A DNA stretch of 64,000 nucleotides, taken from contig CANLMQ010000032.1 of the NCBI GenBank assembly GCA_947492175.1, forward strand, positions 8,114 through 72,113. Reading direction: 5' to 3'. A program made the position numbers and the translations under genes. Below are positions 9,087-19,047 of the stretch, piece by piece; position 1 is the first letter of the stretch, and each line of letters starts with the position of its first letter. The DNA comes from an uncultured Draconibacterium sp. (lineage in GTDB: Bacteria; Bacteroidota; Bacteroidia; Bacteroidales; Prolixibacteraceae). The notes beneath the pieces are model-generated. The model saw only the letters and a program-made list of their open reading frames with translations, did no database searches and had not been told where the DNA came from.

Positions 9087-10076
9087 ATGCACGAAAAAAA
9101 CACAATACATACGACAATAATCCGATTGTTCAGCGGTGAAGCCACTCCCGATGAGAAAAGTAAAGTTGGAGCCTGGCTAAAGCAATCAGACAACAACCGG
9201 AAATTATATGCCGACCTTCAGGAAATATGGCTGGCTACAGGAGTCCCGGGGAATAGGGACAATTACAACACAGAAGTTGCTGTAAAAGTCTTTAAAGAAA
9301 GAATACAAAATACTGGAAATAAAGGTAAAGTGTTCCGATTGAAAGAGATTTTAAAATACGCTGCAATCGTTGTTTTACTGGTATCATTGCCGATAGTGTA
9401 CTACTTTGGCAAAACAAACTCAAATTTTAATGAAACCTATACCACTATCACCTGTGCATTTGGCGATAAATCAACTATTACATTACCCGATGGTTCTTTT
9501 GTACATCTAAACTCGGGTAGTAAACTTATTTTCAACAACAATTTTCATAGTGAAGCCCGAATGGTTTCGTTGGAAGGTGAAGCTTATTTTTCAGTGAAGA
9601 AAAACAAGAATATTCCTTTTAAGGTAAAGGCGTCTGATATTGAAATTGAAGTTTTAGGTACGGAGTTTAACTTAAAGGCTTATCCCGACGAAAATACTAT
9701 CTCTACTACTTTGGCAGAAGGAAGTGTTCAGATAAAAAGTAAATCTCAGCAAGCCTTAATGGAACCGGGTCAGAAAATAGTTTACAACCGGGTTGATAAT
9801 GAAATGAAGCTGTTCGAATTAAAAGATATTACTCCTGAAACAGAATGGAAAGAGGGGCGCCTGGTATTTAGAAATGAATCGCTGGAAGAGTTGGAATTGA
9901 AGTTGGAGCGATGGTTTGATGTAGATATTGAATTTGCCGACGAACTGGTAAAAAAGAGAAAATTTACCGGAATATTGGAACGGGAAAGCATTCTGGAAGC
10001 CATCACCTATTTTAGTTTTTCAAAACATGTAGGCTATAAAATTAAAGACAACGAAATAACTTTTTATTCAAAATAA
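9087..10076 (+). CDS. FecR-family anti-sigma factor (PUL 2)
   Basis: This inner-membrane anti-sigma factor holds the ECF sigma factor and receives a signal from the STN domain of the SusC protein encoded next. The 329-residue product has a cytosolic N-terminal part with SGEATPDEKSKVGAWL. One membrane segment lies at about 89-107, followed by the periplasmic FecR domain (about 125-215: LPDGSFVHLNSGSKLIF, LEGEAYFSV, VLGTEFNLKAYPDENTISTT). A DUF4974-type C-terminal domain (about 255-325) completes it. Domain order and length are normal for this family. Confidence 0.92.
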   Translation: MHEKNTIHTTIIRLFSGEATPDEKSKVGAWLKQSDNNRKLYADLQEIWLATGVPGNRDNYNTEVAVKVFKERIQNTGNKGKVFRLKEILKYAAIVVLLVSLPIVYYFGKTNSNFNETYTTITCAFGDKSTITLPDGSFVHLNSGSKLIFNNNFHSEARMVSLEGEAYFSVKKNKNIPFKVKASDIEIEVLGTEFNLKAYPDENTISTTLAEGSVQIKSKSQQALMEPGQKIVYNRVDNEMKLFELKDITPETEWKEGRLVFRNESLEELELKLERWFDVDIEFADELVKKRKFTGILERESILEAITYFSFSKHVGYKIKDNEITFYSK

Positions 10077-10118
10077 CTAAGAATTGAAATAACTTATGAA
10101 TTAAAAAACAGTACAAAA

Positions 10119-10146
10119 AAGAGGAAGTGTTCCCGCACCTCCCCTT
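10119..10146 (+). promoter_or_regulatory. Leader hairpin between FecR and SusC (PUL 2)
   Basis: GGAAGTG (10123-10129) pairs with CACCTCC (10136-10142) with one mismatch. Three further pairs lie outside a second mismatch. The same GGAAGTG / CAC-TCC design occurs in the FecR-SusC gap of PUL 3 (20818-20848). It may act as an attenuator or processing site. Confidence 0.5.
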
Positions 10147-10191
10147 CTATTAGTATTAAACCGAAGTTTAACATTAAAATCATTCAAATTT

Positions 10192-13100
10192 ATGAAATTA
10201 AAACCAATTCTTCGGCCCTTTAGTGGGCATGAAGCCAAAAAGTATGTAAGAATTATGAAATTAACGTGGTTTCTTATTCTCGCCTTAACACTGCAAACCA
10301 GCGCAAGTCTTTGGTCGCAAAATACCAAAATGAATGTCTACCTAAAAAACACAACATTGCTGGAACTCTTTACTCAAATAGAAAAAAATAGTCAATACCG
10401 CTTTTTTTACAGCAACGACGAGATAGATGTTACACAACGTGTTACCGTTAAAGCAAACGATGAAGTAATTGGAGATATCCTGTCCGAGGCATTCAAAGAA
10501 CTTCCTTACTCTTTTAAAGAATTAAGGAATAATATGATTCTTGTAGAAACAAAAACGGGAGAAAAAGCAATTGGCCAGCAACAGAAATCAGTTTCCGGAA
10601 AAGTAACCGATATAACCGGAGAGCCACTCCCTGGCGTAACCATACTTGTTAAAGGTACTACAAACGGTACCGTAACAAATATCGATGGTAATTATGCCAT
10701 TCCAAATACATCGGAAAATACAACTTTAGTATTTTCTTTTGTTGGTATGATTGCACAGGAAATTGTGGTTGGCTCGCAAACTTCAATTGATGTTGTTTTA
10801 AAAACTGATGCCATCGGAATTGAGGATGTGGTAGTAGTAGGTTACGGTACACAGAAAAAAGTAAACCTGACCGGTGCTGTTGGTATTGCAAAAGGTGAGG
10901 TTCTGGAGAACAGGCCAATTACAAACGCGTTAGAAGGTTTGCAGGGAACTGTTGCCGGTTTAAACATTACAAACGCAAATGGTGAGCCGGGTAGCAATCC
11001 AAAAATCAATATTCGTGGAGCAACATCAATTAACGGTGGTAGCCCGCTAGTATTGGTAGATGGAATTGAAATGAACCTGAACCATATTAATCCAAACGAT
11101 ATTGAGAGTGTTTCTGTATTGAAAGATGCAGCATCTGCGGCCATGTACGGAGCAAGGGCTGCTTATGGTGTTATTCTCGTAACTACTAAAAGTGGGCACC
11201 TCAATCAAAAAGTAAAAGTGGAGTATAGCAACAACTTCTATGCTGCTCAACCAACAATTTTGGCAGAAAAATCAAATTCTTTAAAATTTGCTCTTTATGC
11301 CAATGAGATGAGACGTAACCGTGGTGCTGCTGATGCAATTCTGCCTGAAGAATTTGACTTTATTAAACAACGTATAAACGGTGAAATAAATACGGATTGG
11401 ACTCCTAAGAGTGATGGTTCCGGGGTATACTGGGCAACCGGTAATACCAACTGGTCCGACTTGGTTTACGACAAAGCAGCTCCGGGACAAAACCATAATG
11501 TTTCAGTTTCAGGAGGTAGTGATAAAATAAGTTACCGCTTGTCAGCCGGGTACATCGACTACGATGGTGTTGTGAAGATTGGCAACGACAAATACAAGCA
11601 GTTTAATACCAATTTAAGAATGGATGCAAAATTGACCGAATGGGCAAAATTTAACTTCCTGGTAAATATGATAAATTCACACAGGGATCTGGCCCTTCGT
11701 CCATCAGGAAGTTTTGGTCCATCTATCCACCATATGATTTGGAGGGCGCGTCCAACATGGTCGCCTTATTTTGAAGATCCGGCAACAGGAGATCAACTTC
11801 CTGTTTTCGTTCGCTTAAATCCAGTGGGAACTTTGGAGCAAAGTGGAAGAAGCATCACAAACGGACTGAACACCAGATACAAAGGAGGGGTTGAATTAAA
11901 ATTCGGTGATATAAAAGTAATTTCAAACTTCATTTATAATCCTTCAACTACCGAGTTGGTACAAAACAACAAAAAGATATACCAGGTAATACCTTGGGTT
12001 ACCGATGGAAGACAATATTTGCATCCGGACGGAAGTACCCGTTCTTCAATAGAAAAACAATATTCTATTGGTCGATTTTATGGATTTGATGCCTATGCCA
12101 ACTACGAAAAAACATTTAATGGAAAACATCATGTAAAAGCCATGGTTGGTTTCGATCAACGCTGGTCAATATCAAAAGCAGTAAACGGCTTTCGATACGA
12201 CCTTATCACTGAAGATATTCACGCACTTAACACGGCAACTGATGAAGACGGAATACAGTTAACCGATGCATTCAACGAATGGTCACTGCGTAGTGGTTTC
12301 TTCAGAGTTAATTATTCGTATATGGACAGATACTTGTTGGAAGTGAATGGACGTTATGATGGTTCATCGCGCTTCATTAATAAAGATCGTTTTGGTTTCT
12401 TCCCATCAGTTTCTGCTGGCTGGCGTCTTTCTGAAGAGCAATTTATGCAAGATATTTCCTGGCTGGATAACTTAAAACTACGTGCTTCGTATGGTAGTTT
12501 AGGTAACCAAAATGTTTCAGGCTTATATCCTTCAGCCAATTATGGTACTTCGCAGCAGGTTGGCTTAATTATTAACGGTATCCGCCCGATGGGTGTTACT
12601 CCGGCTGTTCCACTTGGAGATGAGCGTACCTGGGAAATAGTAACTACCGCTAACTTTGGAGTGGATGCAATCTTATTTCGAGGATTGGATTTCTCTTTCG
12701 ACAAGTTTACCCGAACAACTAAAAATATGCTGGTATCAGGTGCTGCCTTGCCTGCTGTTTATGGAGCAACGGCTCCGCAGGAAAATAATGCCGACCTTGA
12801 AGTAAAAGGATGGGAAATGGCATTGCGTTGGACCAGTAAAATTGGCAAGGTTGGATATTATGCCGGCTTCTCTGTTTCCGACTGGAAAGGTACCATTACA
12901 AAATACGATAATCCCACAAAAACCTTTAGCAAAGCTTATTACGAAGGACAGGATATTGGAGAAATCTGGGGATATGAAACAGTTGGGCTTTTACAGACAG
13001 AGGAAGATGTTACTGCATACACTGAAAGCATAGATATATCTGCAGTATTAGCAGGTAAATCAATTGGCTCTGGTGATGTTCAATATGCTGATCTCAACGG

Positions 13101-13746
13101 TGATGACAAGCTTGACCGTGGAGAAAATACAGTAGATAATCCGGGCGATCGTAAGATTATTGGTAACAATACTCCTCGCTATGCTTATAATATAAATGCC
13201 GGAATCGACTGGAAAGGGATTGACTTCAGCGTATTCTTCCAGGGAATTGGGAAAAGGGATTACTGGCTCGACGGACCTATTATGTTTGGTGGCGAAGGTG
13301 GTTATGGAAACATGATCATAACCGATTATTTATGGGATAATTTATGGAGCGATGGTTCTAATCCGGACATGCCTGAAAACAGGGATGGTTATTATTTCAG
13401 GCCGTCAGAAGGTAGTGGTCTAGGAACTATGAACTATAATACTCAGGTTCAAACCCGCTATTTGCAGAATGCTTCTTATTTACGCCTTAAAAACATAACC
13501 TTGGGATACACCCTGCCTGCTTCAATCACAAAAAAAGTGAAAGTTTCTCGATGCAGATTATATATATCTGGAGAGAACCTGCTCACGTTCACAAACCTGA
13601 ATCCGAATTTCGATCCGGAAGTATTAGTTCCAAATGAATCAGGACAAGGATCTGTCGGTAGTAGTAGTACCTCTACCGATGGTCAAATGGGTAAAGCCTA
13701 TCCATTAACCAAAAGGATTTCTGTAGGTATGAACATTACATTTTAA
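10192..13746 (+). CDS. SusC-family TonB-dependent transducer with STN domain (PUL 2)
   Basis: This outer-membrane importer also signals substrate presence to the anti-sigma factor. The 1184-residue product has a long signal region ending near residue 43. An STN (secretin/TonB short N-terminal) domain follows at about 48-120. Next come a carboxypeptidase-regulatory-like domain (about 132-205, EPLPGVTILVKGTTNG) and a TonB-box-like IEDVVVVGYGTQ (about 210-221). The plug carries DIESVSVLKDAASAAMYGAR, and the barrel closes with VGMNITF. Since the STN domain is present here and in PUL 3, but not in PUL 1 or PUL 4, trans-envelope sigma signalling is likely for this locus. Confidence 0.96.
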   Translation: MKLKPILRPFSGHEAKKYVRIMKLTWFLILALTLQTSASLWSQNTKMNVYLKNTTLLELFTQIEKNSQYRFFYSNDEIDVTQRVTVKANDEVIGDILSEAFKELPYSFKELRNNMILVETKTGEKAIGQQQKSVSGKVTDITGEPLPGVTILVKGTTNGTVTNIDGNYAIPNTSENTTLVFSFVGMIAQEIVVGSQTSIDVVLKTDAIGIEDVVVVGYGTQKKVNLTGAVGIAKGEVLENRPITNALEGLQGTVAGLNITNANGEPGSNPKINIRGATSINGGSPLVLVDGIEMNLNHINPNDIESVSVLKDAASAAMYGARAAYGVILVTTKSGHLNQKVKVEYSNNFYAAQPTILAEKSNSLKFALYANEMRRNRGAADAILPEEFDFIKQRINGEINTDWTPKSDGSGVYWATGNTNWSDLVYDKAAPGQNHNVSVSGGSDKISYRLSAGYIDYDGVVKIGNDKYKQFNTNLRMDAKLTEWAKFNFLVNMINSHRDLALRPSGSFGPSIHHMIWRARPTWSPYFEDPATGDQLPVFVRLNPVGTLEQSGRSITNGLNTRYKGGVELKFGDIKVISNFIYNPSTTELVQNNKKIYQVIPWVTDGRQYLHPDGSTRSSIEKQYSIGRFYGFDAYANYEKTFNGKHHVKAMVGFDQRWSISKAVNGFRYDLITEDIHALNTATDEDGIQLTDAFNEWSLRSGFFRVNYSYMDRYLLEVNGRYDGSSRFINKDRFGFFPSVSAGWRLSEEQFMQDISWLDNLKLRASYGSLGNQNVSGLYPSANYGTSQQVGLIINGIRPMGVTPAVPLGDERTWEIVTTANFGVDAILFRGLDFSFDKFTRTTKNMLVSGAALPAVYGATAPQENNADLEVKGWEMALRWTSKIGKVGYYAGFSVSDWKGTITKYDNPTKTFSKAYYEGQDIGEIWGYETVGLLQTEEDVTAYTESIDISAVLAGKSIGSGDVQYADLNGDDKLDRGENTVDNPGDRKIIGNNTPRYAYNINAGIDWKGIDFSVFFQGIGKRDYWLDGPIMFGGEGGYGNMIITDYLWDNLWSDGSNPDMPENRDGYYFRPSEGSGLGTMNYNTQVQTRYLQNASYLRLKNITLGYTLPASITKKVKVSRCRLYISGENLLTFTNLNPNFDPEVLVPNESGQGSVGSSSTSTDGQMGKAYPLTKRISVGMNITF

Positions 13747-13769
13747 TAACGCATTTAAATGATTGAATT

Positions 13770-15431
13770 ATGAATAAGAAACTAATATATTATTTTACCC
13801 TTATTGCTGTTGTATTATTCAGCAGCTGTAACGATGAATTCCTGGACAGGTATGACCATACTGCCATCAACGAAGATAGTTATTGGAATTCAGCGTCAGA
13901 TCTTGAACTATATAACAATAATTTGTATGCAAGCTATTTCACCAGTGCTAAAGGTTTTGGTGGAGGAGCCAGTTGGGGAATATTAATGGAAGACAATTAC
14001 AGTGATAATTCAATGGTGCGCAGCCCCAATACATTACGTTTGGGCACCCATACCTATACTGATCCCGTTAAATCAAACTGGAATTGGACTTTGATTAGAA
14101 ACGTAAATATCTTTTTAGAGAATTACCAAAAAGCTAACGAGGATGAAGAGACACTTAATCACTATGCAGCAGAGGCACGCCTGTTAAGAGCGCTTGACTA
14201 CTACGATAAGGTGAAGTTATATGGTGACTTGCCATTGGTTGACCGGGTTTTCTCTGAAACCGATGAAGCTATTTATGAAGCACAAAGCCCAAGAGATGAA
14301 ATCGTTGATTTTATCATGGCAGATCTCGATTATGCGGTGCAATGGATGAACGAAAGTTCTGTACGCAACCGTTTTAATAAAACGATTGCGCAGTCTTACA
14401 AAGCACGAATTTGCCTGCACGAAGGTACTTTCAGGAAGTATCATGGACTGGGAGGCGAGAGTTCTTTCCTTCAGGCGGCTGCAGAAGCAGCAGAGGCAGT
14501 AATCAATAGTGGTAATTATATTATTGATGCAACTACATCCTATGGTTCTTTGTTCCAGAATCTTGATCTGGCTGGAAACAAAGAGGTGATCATGTACAAA
14601 GATTATGATGTAGATTTGGGTATTAAGAACAATATTAGAATGAATGCGTTGAACTCTGACAATGTGAATGGGGCTAGTGCCTCCGGAACCAAGAGTTTAA
14701 TAGAGGACTATCTTTGTAATGATGGATTACCTATCACCGAAAGTCCGCTTTACCAAGGCGATGGAAGCATGGCTGATGTTTTTGCCAATCGTGATGAGCG
14801 CTTAAAAGGTACATTTGGTAAACAAAACGATCTTTTCCTTGATTCTATACTTTATCTATCAGCACATGAAGATGCAAGTAACAATTCAAGTAGTCCTTCC
14901 GGTTATCAGTTGGTTAAATTCTTCAATGAGGAAAATGATTATACTCCCTGGGGAGGGGGATTTATTGATGCACCAATTTTCAGATATGCAGAAGTGTTGC
15001 TAATTTATGCTGAAGCCAAAGTTGAAACAGGAGGGATCACTCAGCCTGAACTCGATAAATCGATAAATCTTTTACGAGCAAAAGCAAAAGTAGCACCTAT
15101 GACAGCTGCTAAGGCAAACATTGACGAAATAAGAAGGGAGAGACGTGTTGAGTTGGCTTTTGAAGGTTTCCGTTACGATGATTTGATGCGTTGGAAGCAA
15201 GGCAGTAAACTGGCAGAACCTGTTCTGGGAGCCAAGTTTAACAGTAGCGACTTCCCCGGCACCTATACCGAAGGAGTCAACAATTTCCATTTAAATACTG
15301 ATGGTTACATTATGTCGAACGAAATTTATGTATTCGATGAAAGTAAACACTACTATTTCCCGGTTCCTTTCAATGAATTATCATTAAATCCTAATTTGAA
15401 ACAAACTCTGGGATGGCCACGAGGAGAATAA
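13770..15431 (+). CDS. SusD/RagB-family glycan-binding lipoprotein (PUL 2)
   Basis: This surface lipoprotein partners the SusC encoded 23 bp upstream. The 553-residue product has a lipobox ending at Cys20 (LFSSC) and a classical SusD start (NDEFLDRYDHTAINEDSYWN). The core contains EARLLRALDYYDKVKLYGDLPLV (split here as EARLLRALDYYDKV and KLYGDLPLV). The C-terminal part carries RYAEVLLIYAEAKVETG and RRERRVELAFEGFRYDDLMRW. The substrate is not readable from SusD itself. The downstream sulfatase hints at sulfated oligosaccharides. Confidence 0.95.
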   Translation: MNKKLIYYFTLIAVVLFSSCNDEFLDRYDHTAINEDSYWNSASDLELYNNNLYASYFTSAKGFGGGASWGILMEDNYSDNSMVRSPNTLRLGTHTYTDPVKSNWNWTLIRNVNIFLENYQKANEDEETLNHYAAEARLLRALDYYDKVKLYGDLPLVDRVFSETDEAIYEAQSPRDEIVDFIMADLDYAVQWMNESSVRNRFNKTIAQSYKARICLHEGTFRKYHGLGGESSFLQAAAEAAEAVINSGNYIIDATTSYGSLFQNLDLAGNKEVIMYKDYDVDLGIKNNIRMNALNSDNVNGASASGTKSLIEDYLCNDGLPITESPLYQGDGSMADVFANRDERLKGTFGKQNDLFLDSILYLSAHEDASNNSSSPSGYQLVKFFNEENDYTPWGGGFIDAPIFRYAEVLLIYAEAKVETGGITQPELDKSINLLRAKAKVAPMTAAKANIDEIRRERRVELAFEGFRYDDLMRWKQGSKLAEPVLGAKFNSSDFPGTYTEGVNNFHLNTDGYIMSNEIYVFDESKHYYFPVPFNELSLNPNLKQTLGWPRGE

Positions 15432-15462
15432 TTTGGAATATTTTATCTCATTAAAATATTTC

Positions 15463-15512
15463 ACATAGATTTAGTTTAATTAATAAAAGAGGGGGCAAAT
15501 TGCCCCCTCTTT
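15463..15512 (+). terminator. Conserved box and hairpin after SusD (PUL 2)
   Basis: The arms 15486-15496 and 15502-15512 form an 11-bp perfect G-rich stem with a 5-nt loop, flanked by A-rich and T-rich bases. Upstream, ACATAGATTTAGTTT (15463-15477) is identical to the box after the SusD gene of PUL 1. It may be a full terminator of the SusCD transcript or a partial one before the enzyme genes. Confidence 0.75.
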
Positions 15513-15766
15513 GTAACGATGTCCCTGTACATTTGAAGAATAGCAATTGAACCAGCTGATTTTAAACATATTTTTAAAAGCATATTGAAACAAAGATTAT
15601 TTTAATATCGATTTTATACATCATGGTTCTATTTTTGTGCAAAGAAGAAAACAAAATATGGAGGAGAAAGACCAACTAAGGATCAATTTTAAGGGAAACA
15701 AATCACTTGATAATTCCTATTGGAAATGAGTAGTAAATTATTATCATCGTTAAAACATAAATAATC
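15513..15766 (+). promoter_or_regulatory. Intergenic region before the beta-propeller enzyme, with possible promoter
   Basis: This 254-bp AT-rich gap follows the SusD hairpin. A -7-like TATTTTTG lies at 15630-15637, about 130 nt before the next start. No clear TTTG is seen at the right spacing upstream of it, so promoter strength is uncertain. A second match, TACATTTG (15528-15535), has a TTTG only 14 nt away. I see no gene here. Confidence 0.3.
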
Positions 15767-17005
15767 ATGAATAGAAAACAACACCTGTTTCTAGCCGTAG
15801 TAGTTTGTATGATAACCTTATGGTCTTGTAAAGATTCCAGTTATTACTACCAGGCACAAGCCGTTGATTTAACGGTATCACCCGAGGGAGAAACATTCAG
15901 CATAACCGGCGCATCAGCACTTCAACTACCGGACACATTTGTCTGGGGAGGCAGCCCAATTAAAATAGAAGATAAATATTATCTGTTTTTCTCGGCCTGG
16001 GAGTCAGGCAAAGAAATCCCCAAATTTTCAGACAGCTGGGTGCTCTACTCAAAGATTGGGGTGGCAGTTTCTGATCAACCGGATCGAAATTTTAAGAAAC
16101 TGGATATATTTCTAAAAGGAAAAAACCACAAAGGAGATTCTACGGCCTGGGATGCCCAGAGTGCTCACAATCCGCTTATTAAAAAATTCAATAATAAATA
16201 CTATCTCTACTATGTTAGTAGTGTCGATCCGGGGAAACAACCACAAGGATCACCAGGAGCCGAACTCTCGAAACGTAACCGCGTGCAGCAAAATCAAAAA
16301 ATCGGAGTGGTTGTATTCAATTCGATCGAGGAATTGCTGGCCGGTAACTATACCCGAAGTGAGCAACCCTTACTGTCGCCCCGCTCCCGTGTAAAAAAAG
16401 ATAATGTCGTAAATCCTTCCCCTCCTGGTACAAAAGCACAACCCGATAACCTCATAGTTGTAAATCCTGCAGTTGTTTATCGCCCAACAGATGGTAAATA
16501 CCTCTTGTTTTTTAAAGGAAATATGTACGATCCGCATTGGCGTGGAGTGCATGGAGTAGCCATTGGCGATTCACCAGCAGGTCCATTCACCACCACCAAC
16601 CATTTTGTTTTCGACATTGATGATGGTAGCGGAGAAAAAGTATCGGCAGAGGACCCTTATGTGTGGTACCATAGAAAGGACGAATGTTTCTATGCAGTAG
16701 TAAAAGATTTTACCGGAAAGCTGACCAAAAGTGAACCCGGATTGGCCATGCTTCGTTCCGAAGATGGTATCGACTGGAAGTTGGCAGAACAGCCTCTATT
16801 TATGAAAAAGGAATTAATTCTGAAAAATGGGACTACTTTAAAAGTTGACCGACTGGAACGCCCGCAACTACTTATAAATGAAAACGGTGAACCAGAGGTA
16901 TTATATGCTGCCTGTTCTATTGATCCATGCAACCAAAAACAGGATGGAGGAACATTTAATGTTCATATACCTTTAAAACTACGTTTAATTAAAAATGATA
17001 AGTAA
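15767..17005 (+). CDS. Five-bladed beta-propeller glycosidase-like lipoprotein (GH43/GH117-like fold)
   Basis: It is probably a surface exo-glycosidase. The 412-residue product has a lipobox ending at Cys21 (TLWSC). Four blade-like repeats each pair an acidic or Asn-Pro motif with an aromatic strand: GGSPIKIEDKYYLFFSAWE (about 61-79), HNPLIKKFNNKYYLYYVSS (about 134-152), NPAVVYRPTDGKYLLFFKG (about 233-251) and AEDPYVWYHRKDECFYAVVK (294-313). ERPQLL (about 364-369) starts the last blade. This pattern fits clan GH-F/J-like propellers such as GH43 and GH117, but I cannot fix the family. The neighbouring sulfatase makes a sulfated algal or host polysaccharide plausible. The gene follows the SusD hairpin and precedes the sulfatase by about 70 bp. 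Confidence 0.65.
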   Translation: MNRKQHLFLAVVVCMITLWSCKDSSYYYQAQAVDLTVSPEGETFSITGASALQLPDTFVWGGSPIKIEDKYYLFFSAWESGKEIPKFSDSWVLYSKIGVAVSDQPDRNFKKLDIFLKGKNHKGDSTAWDAQSAHNPLIKKFNNKYYLYYVSSVDPGKQPQGSPGAELSKRNRVQQNQKIGVVVFNSIEELLAGNYTRSEQPLLSPRSRVKKDNVVNPSPPGTKAQPDNLIVVNPAVVYRPTDGKYLLFFKGNMYDPHWRGVHGVAIGDSPAGPFTTTNHFVFDIDDGSGEKVSAEDPYVWYHRKDECFYAVVKDFTGKLTKSEPGLAMLRSEDGIDWKLAEQPLFMKKELILKNGTTLKVDRLERPQLLINENGEPEVLYAACSIDPCNQKQDGGTFNVHIPLKLRLIKNDK

Positions 17006-17031
17006 CTTTGAAGCATTAAATTCAGAATGGG

Positions 17032-17074
17032 TTTCCCTTGAACAAAGAGGGAAATAAGGGAGCCTTTTCTTTTT
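17032..17074 (+). other. Weak hairpin with T-rich tail before the sulfatase
   Basis: TTTCCCT (17032-17038) pairs with AGGGAAA (17048-17054), and a T-rich run (17065-17074) follows directly before the sulfatase ATG. It may be a partial terminator between the two enzyme genes. Its position across the translation start makes this uncertain. Confidence 0.35.
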
Positions 17075-18544
17075 ATGAACGTTAAATTGAATAGGATGAG
17101 ATTAGGTAAGATTTGGATTTATAGTGTATTAATGTTTTTTTTAATTGGTGTGTCATGTACAACTTCAAATAAGACGGAAACTCCTCAAAAACCCAATGTG
17201 GTTCTGTTTTATCTTGATGATAGCGGATACGGAGATTATGCACACAACGGAAATCCCGTTATAAAAACACCCAATATTACAAAGTTAAAAGAAGGAGGCG
17301 TTAATTTTACGCAGTTTTATGTTACGTCTCCGGCATGTTCTGCGTCGCGTTATTCGTTGATGACCGGCCGGTATCCAGGCCGTTCAGGACTAGGATCCTG
17401 GGTAATTGGCCCCAATTCAGGAAGACATATTCATGAGAATGAGATCACACTTGCTGAAGGATTAAAATCCGTCGGGTATAAAACCGGGATTTTTGGTAAA
17501 TGGCATTTGGGATCTCCAAACGGAAACAACCAGTTTTCTGAAAAAACCTTGCCACTGGCACACGGATTTGATGAATGGATTGGAACAAACGTATCGCATG
17601 ATTACGACAATGCCATGTTATTAAAAAGTGATCCTGAAGGTAAAAATCCAATTTCCGGGTATGATTTAATTGCAAAAGATTTGCCATATGATACACTTGC
17701 ATCCGAGTCCCTAACGGGAGTATGCACAAAAGCGGCCATTGATTTTATTAAACGAAATAAAGAGAATCCGTTTTTTGCCTATATTCCTTATAATATGCCT
17801 CATTTAGGCCTCTTTGTGAGCGACAAATATAAAGGTACATCGCGCAATGGCTTTCTGGGAGATGTAATGGAGGAAGTTGACGCAGCAATTGGTGAGGTTT
17901 GCCAGACATTGGAAGATGTTGGTGTAAAGGAGAATACAATTGTTATTTTTTCATCAGACAACGGCCCCTGGATCGTCTTTAGTAACAGGTCGGAGACTAA
18001 ATATGGCGATACACGTTTACAGGTGGGGTATGCCACCCCATTTCGCGATGGAAAAGGTTCAACATGGGAAGGAGGTCACCGAGTGGCAGGTATTATTAAC
18101 TGGCCAGCAAAGATTAAAGGAAACCGAAACGAACAAACTCCGGTAAGTACTTTAGATATATTGCCAACAATATTTGGAATTGCCGGAGTTGAAATGCCAA
18201 CAGACAGAACCATTGACGGGCGCGATATTCGTTCCTTATTAATGCCTGAGGAATATAAAAATAAACCCGATGAATTTAAGTTTTTCTATTCTTATTCTGA
18301 TAACCAGCCTTCAGCAATTCGGAAAGGTTCCTGGAAATTGCATGTTCGAATAGGTTCTCAAACGCAAAACAACTACGGTTTTTCGGCCTCCAGAGAAACA
18401 CCATTGTTGTTTCAGGTAGAAAAAGATCTGGGAGAAAGAATTGATGTTGCCACTCAACAACCGGCAAAAGTTTCTGAGATGCTATCAGAATTAGAAAGGT
18501 TTGAGCAACAAATGGAAAAAGAAGGGTCATTTTGGGATAAATAA
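17075..18544 (+). CDS. Sulfatase, family S1 (formylglycine-dependent) lipoprotein
   Basis: It hydrolyses sulfate esters, probably from sulfated sugars handled by PUL 2. The 489-residue product has a lipobox ending at Cys28 (IGVSC). The metal-binding LDDSGYGD (47-54) comes first. The maturation motif C-S-A-S-R (88-92) follows; its cysteine becomes formylglycine in the cysteine-type motif C-x-A/P-S-R. GKWHLG (141-146) and FSSDNGPW supply further active-site residues. Length is normal for S1 arylsulfatase-like enzymes. An internal ATG at 17096 (MRLGKIW) is an equally good start and keeps the signal. No anaerobic or aerobic maturase gene is in the window. Which sulfate position it cuts cannot be read here. 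Confidence 0.93.
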   Translation: MNVKLNRMRLGKIWIYSVLMFFLIGVSCTTSNKTETPQKPNVVLFYLDDSGYGDYAHNGNPVIKTPNITKLKEGGVNFTQFYVTSPACSASRYSLMTGRYPGRSGLGSWVIGPNSGRHIHENEITLAEGLKSVGYKTGIFGKWHLGSPNGNNQFSEKTLPLAHGFDEWIGTNVSHDYDNAMLLKSDPEGKNPISGYDLIAKDLPYDTLASESLTGVCTKAAIDFIKRNKENPFFAYIPYNMPHLGLFVSDKYKGTSRNGFLGDVMEEVDAAIGEVCQTLEDVGVKENTIVIFSSDNGPWIVFSNRSETKYGDTRLQVGYATPFRDGKGSTWEGGHRVAGIINWPAKIKGNRNEQTPVSTLDILPTIFGIAGVEMPTDRTIDGRDIRSLLMPEEYKNKPDEFKFFYSYSDNQPSAIRKGSWKLHVRIGSQTQNNYGFSASRETPLLFQVEKDLGERIDVATQQPAKVSEMLSELERFEQQMEKEGSFWDK

Positions 18545-18621
18545 GGAATGTCAGGCTTTTCTGATATTTGGAAAAAATAGTTTAAAACCTGAGCAACCAC
18601 AATAACTGTGTAGCTTAGTTC

Positions 18622-18667
18622 AGTTTAGTTAGATGGGTATCTTTCTCGTGAAGGGTGCCCGTTTTTA
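18622..18667 (+). terminator. Terminator closing PUL 2, with conserved upstream box
   Basis: ATGGGTA (18633-18639) pairs with TGCCCGT (18656-18662) and an inner CTTTC/GAAGG stem stacks on it around a TCGT loop. TTTTTA follows. Directly upstream, AGTTTAGTTAG (18622-18632) is identical to the 11 nt before the terminator at 54273-54301. Confidence 0.8.
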
Positions 18668-19047
18668 TATCTTATCGCATGATATATTAGACATGTGCTT
18701 TAAACAGAATACTTCTGCTGAAAATATGAAACTATAATGTTAAATGATTCAATTGGCCACAGACACCTATTAAAAATATTAGAAAGATACCTACTGTTTA
18801 TTTTTCATTTTATTGAACAGTATTTCATAAAATGCGCAAGAAAGACACTTTCATTTTCCGAATTTTACTTTTCTTATAAAATTACTTTTAAACCATTAAA
18901 GCAAACATAATATTGCAATTTCCATTCGTTAATATCACATAGTCATTTCATTTTCGGAGTATGCATTATTCTTTGTTTAATCAAATATTAAATCATACTT
19001 TAGAGCCTTTCAAAATTTTAGGCTGCCTGGTGTAAGTGTGATAGGAA
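18668..19047. other. AT-rich intergenic region upstream of the PUL 3 sigma factor
   Basis: No gene is seen in these 380 bp. A small inverted repeat, CATTTTAT (18806-18813) with ATAAAATG (18827-18834), is present. I found no convincing TTTG/TAnnTTTG pair. The PUL 3 promoter must lie here, and an AGGA sequence sits 4 nt before the sigma-factor ATG. Confidence 0.5.

Noticed and set aside
15510..15535. TTTG / TACATTTG as promoter of the propeller-enzyme gene
   Set aside because: The spacing is only 14 nt and the TTTG lies in the terminator tail; the start codon is over 230 nt away.
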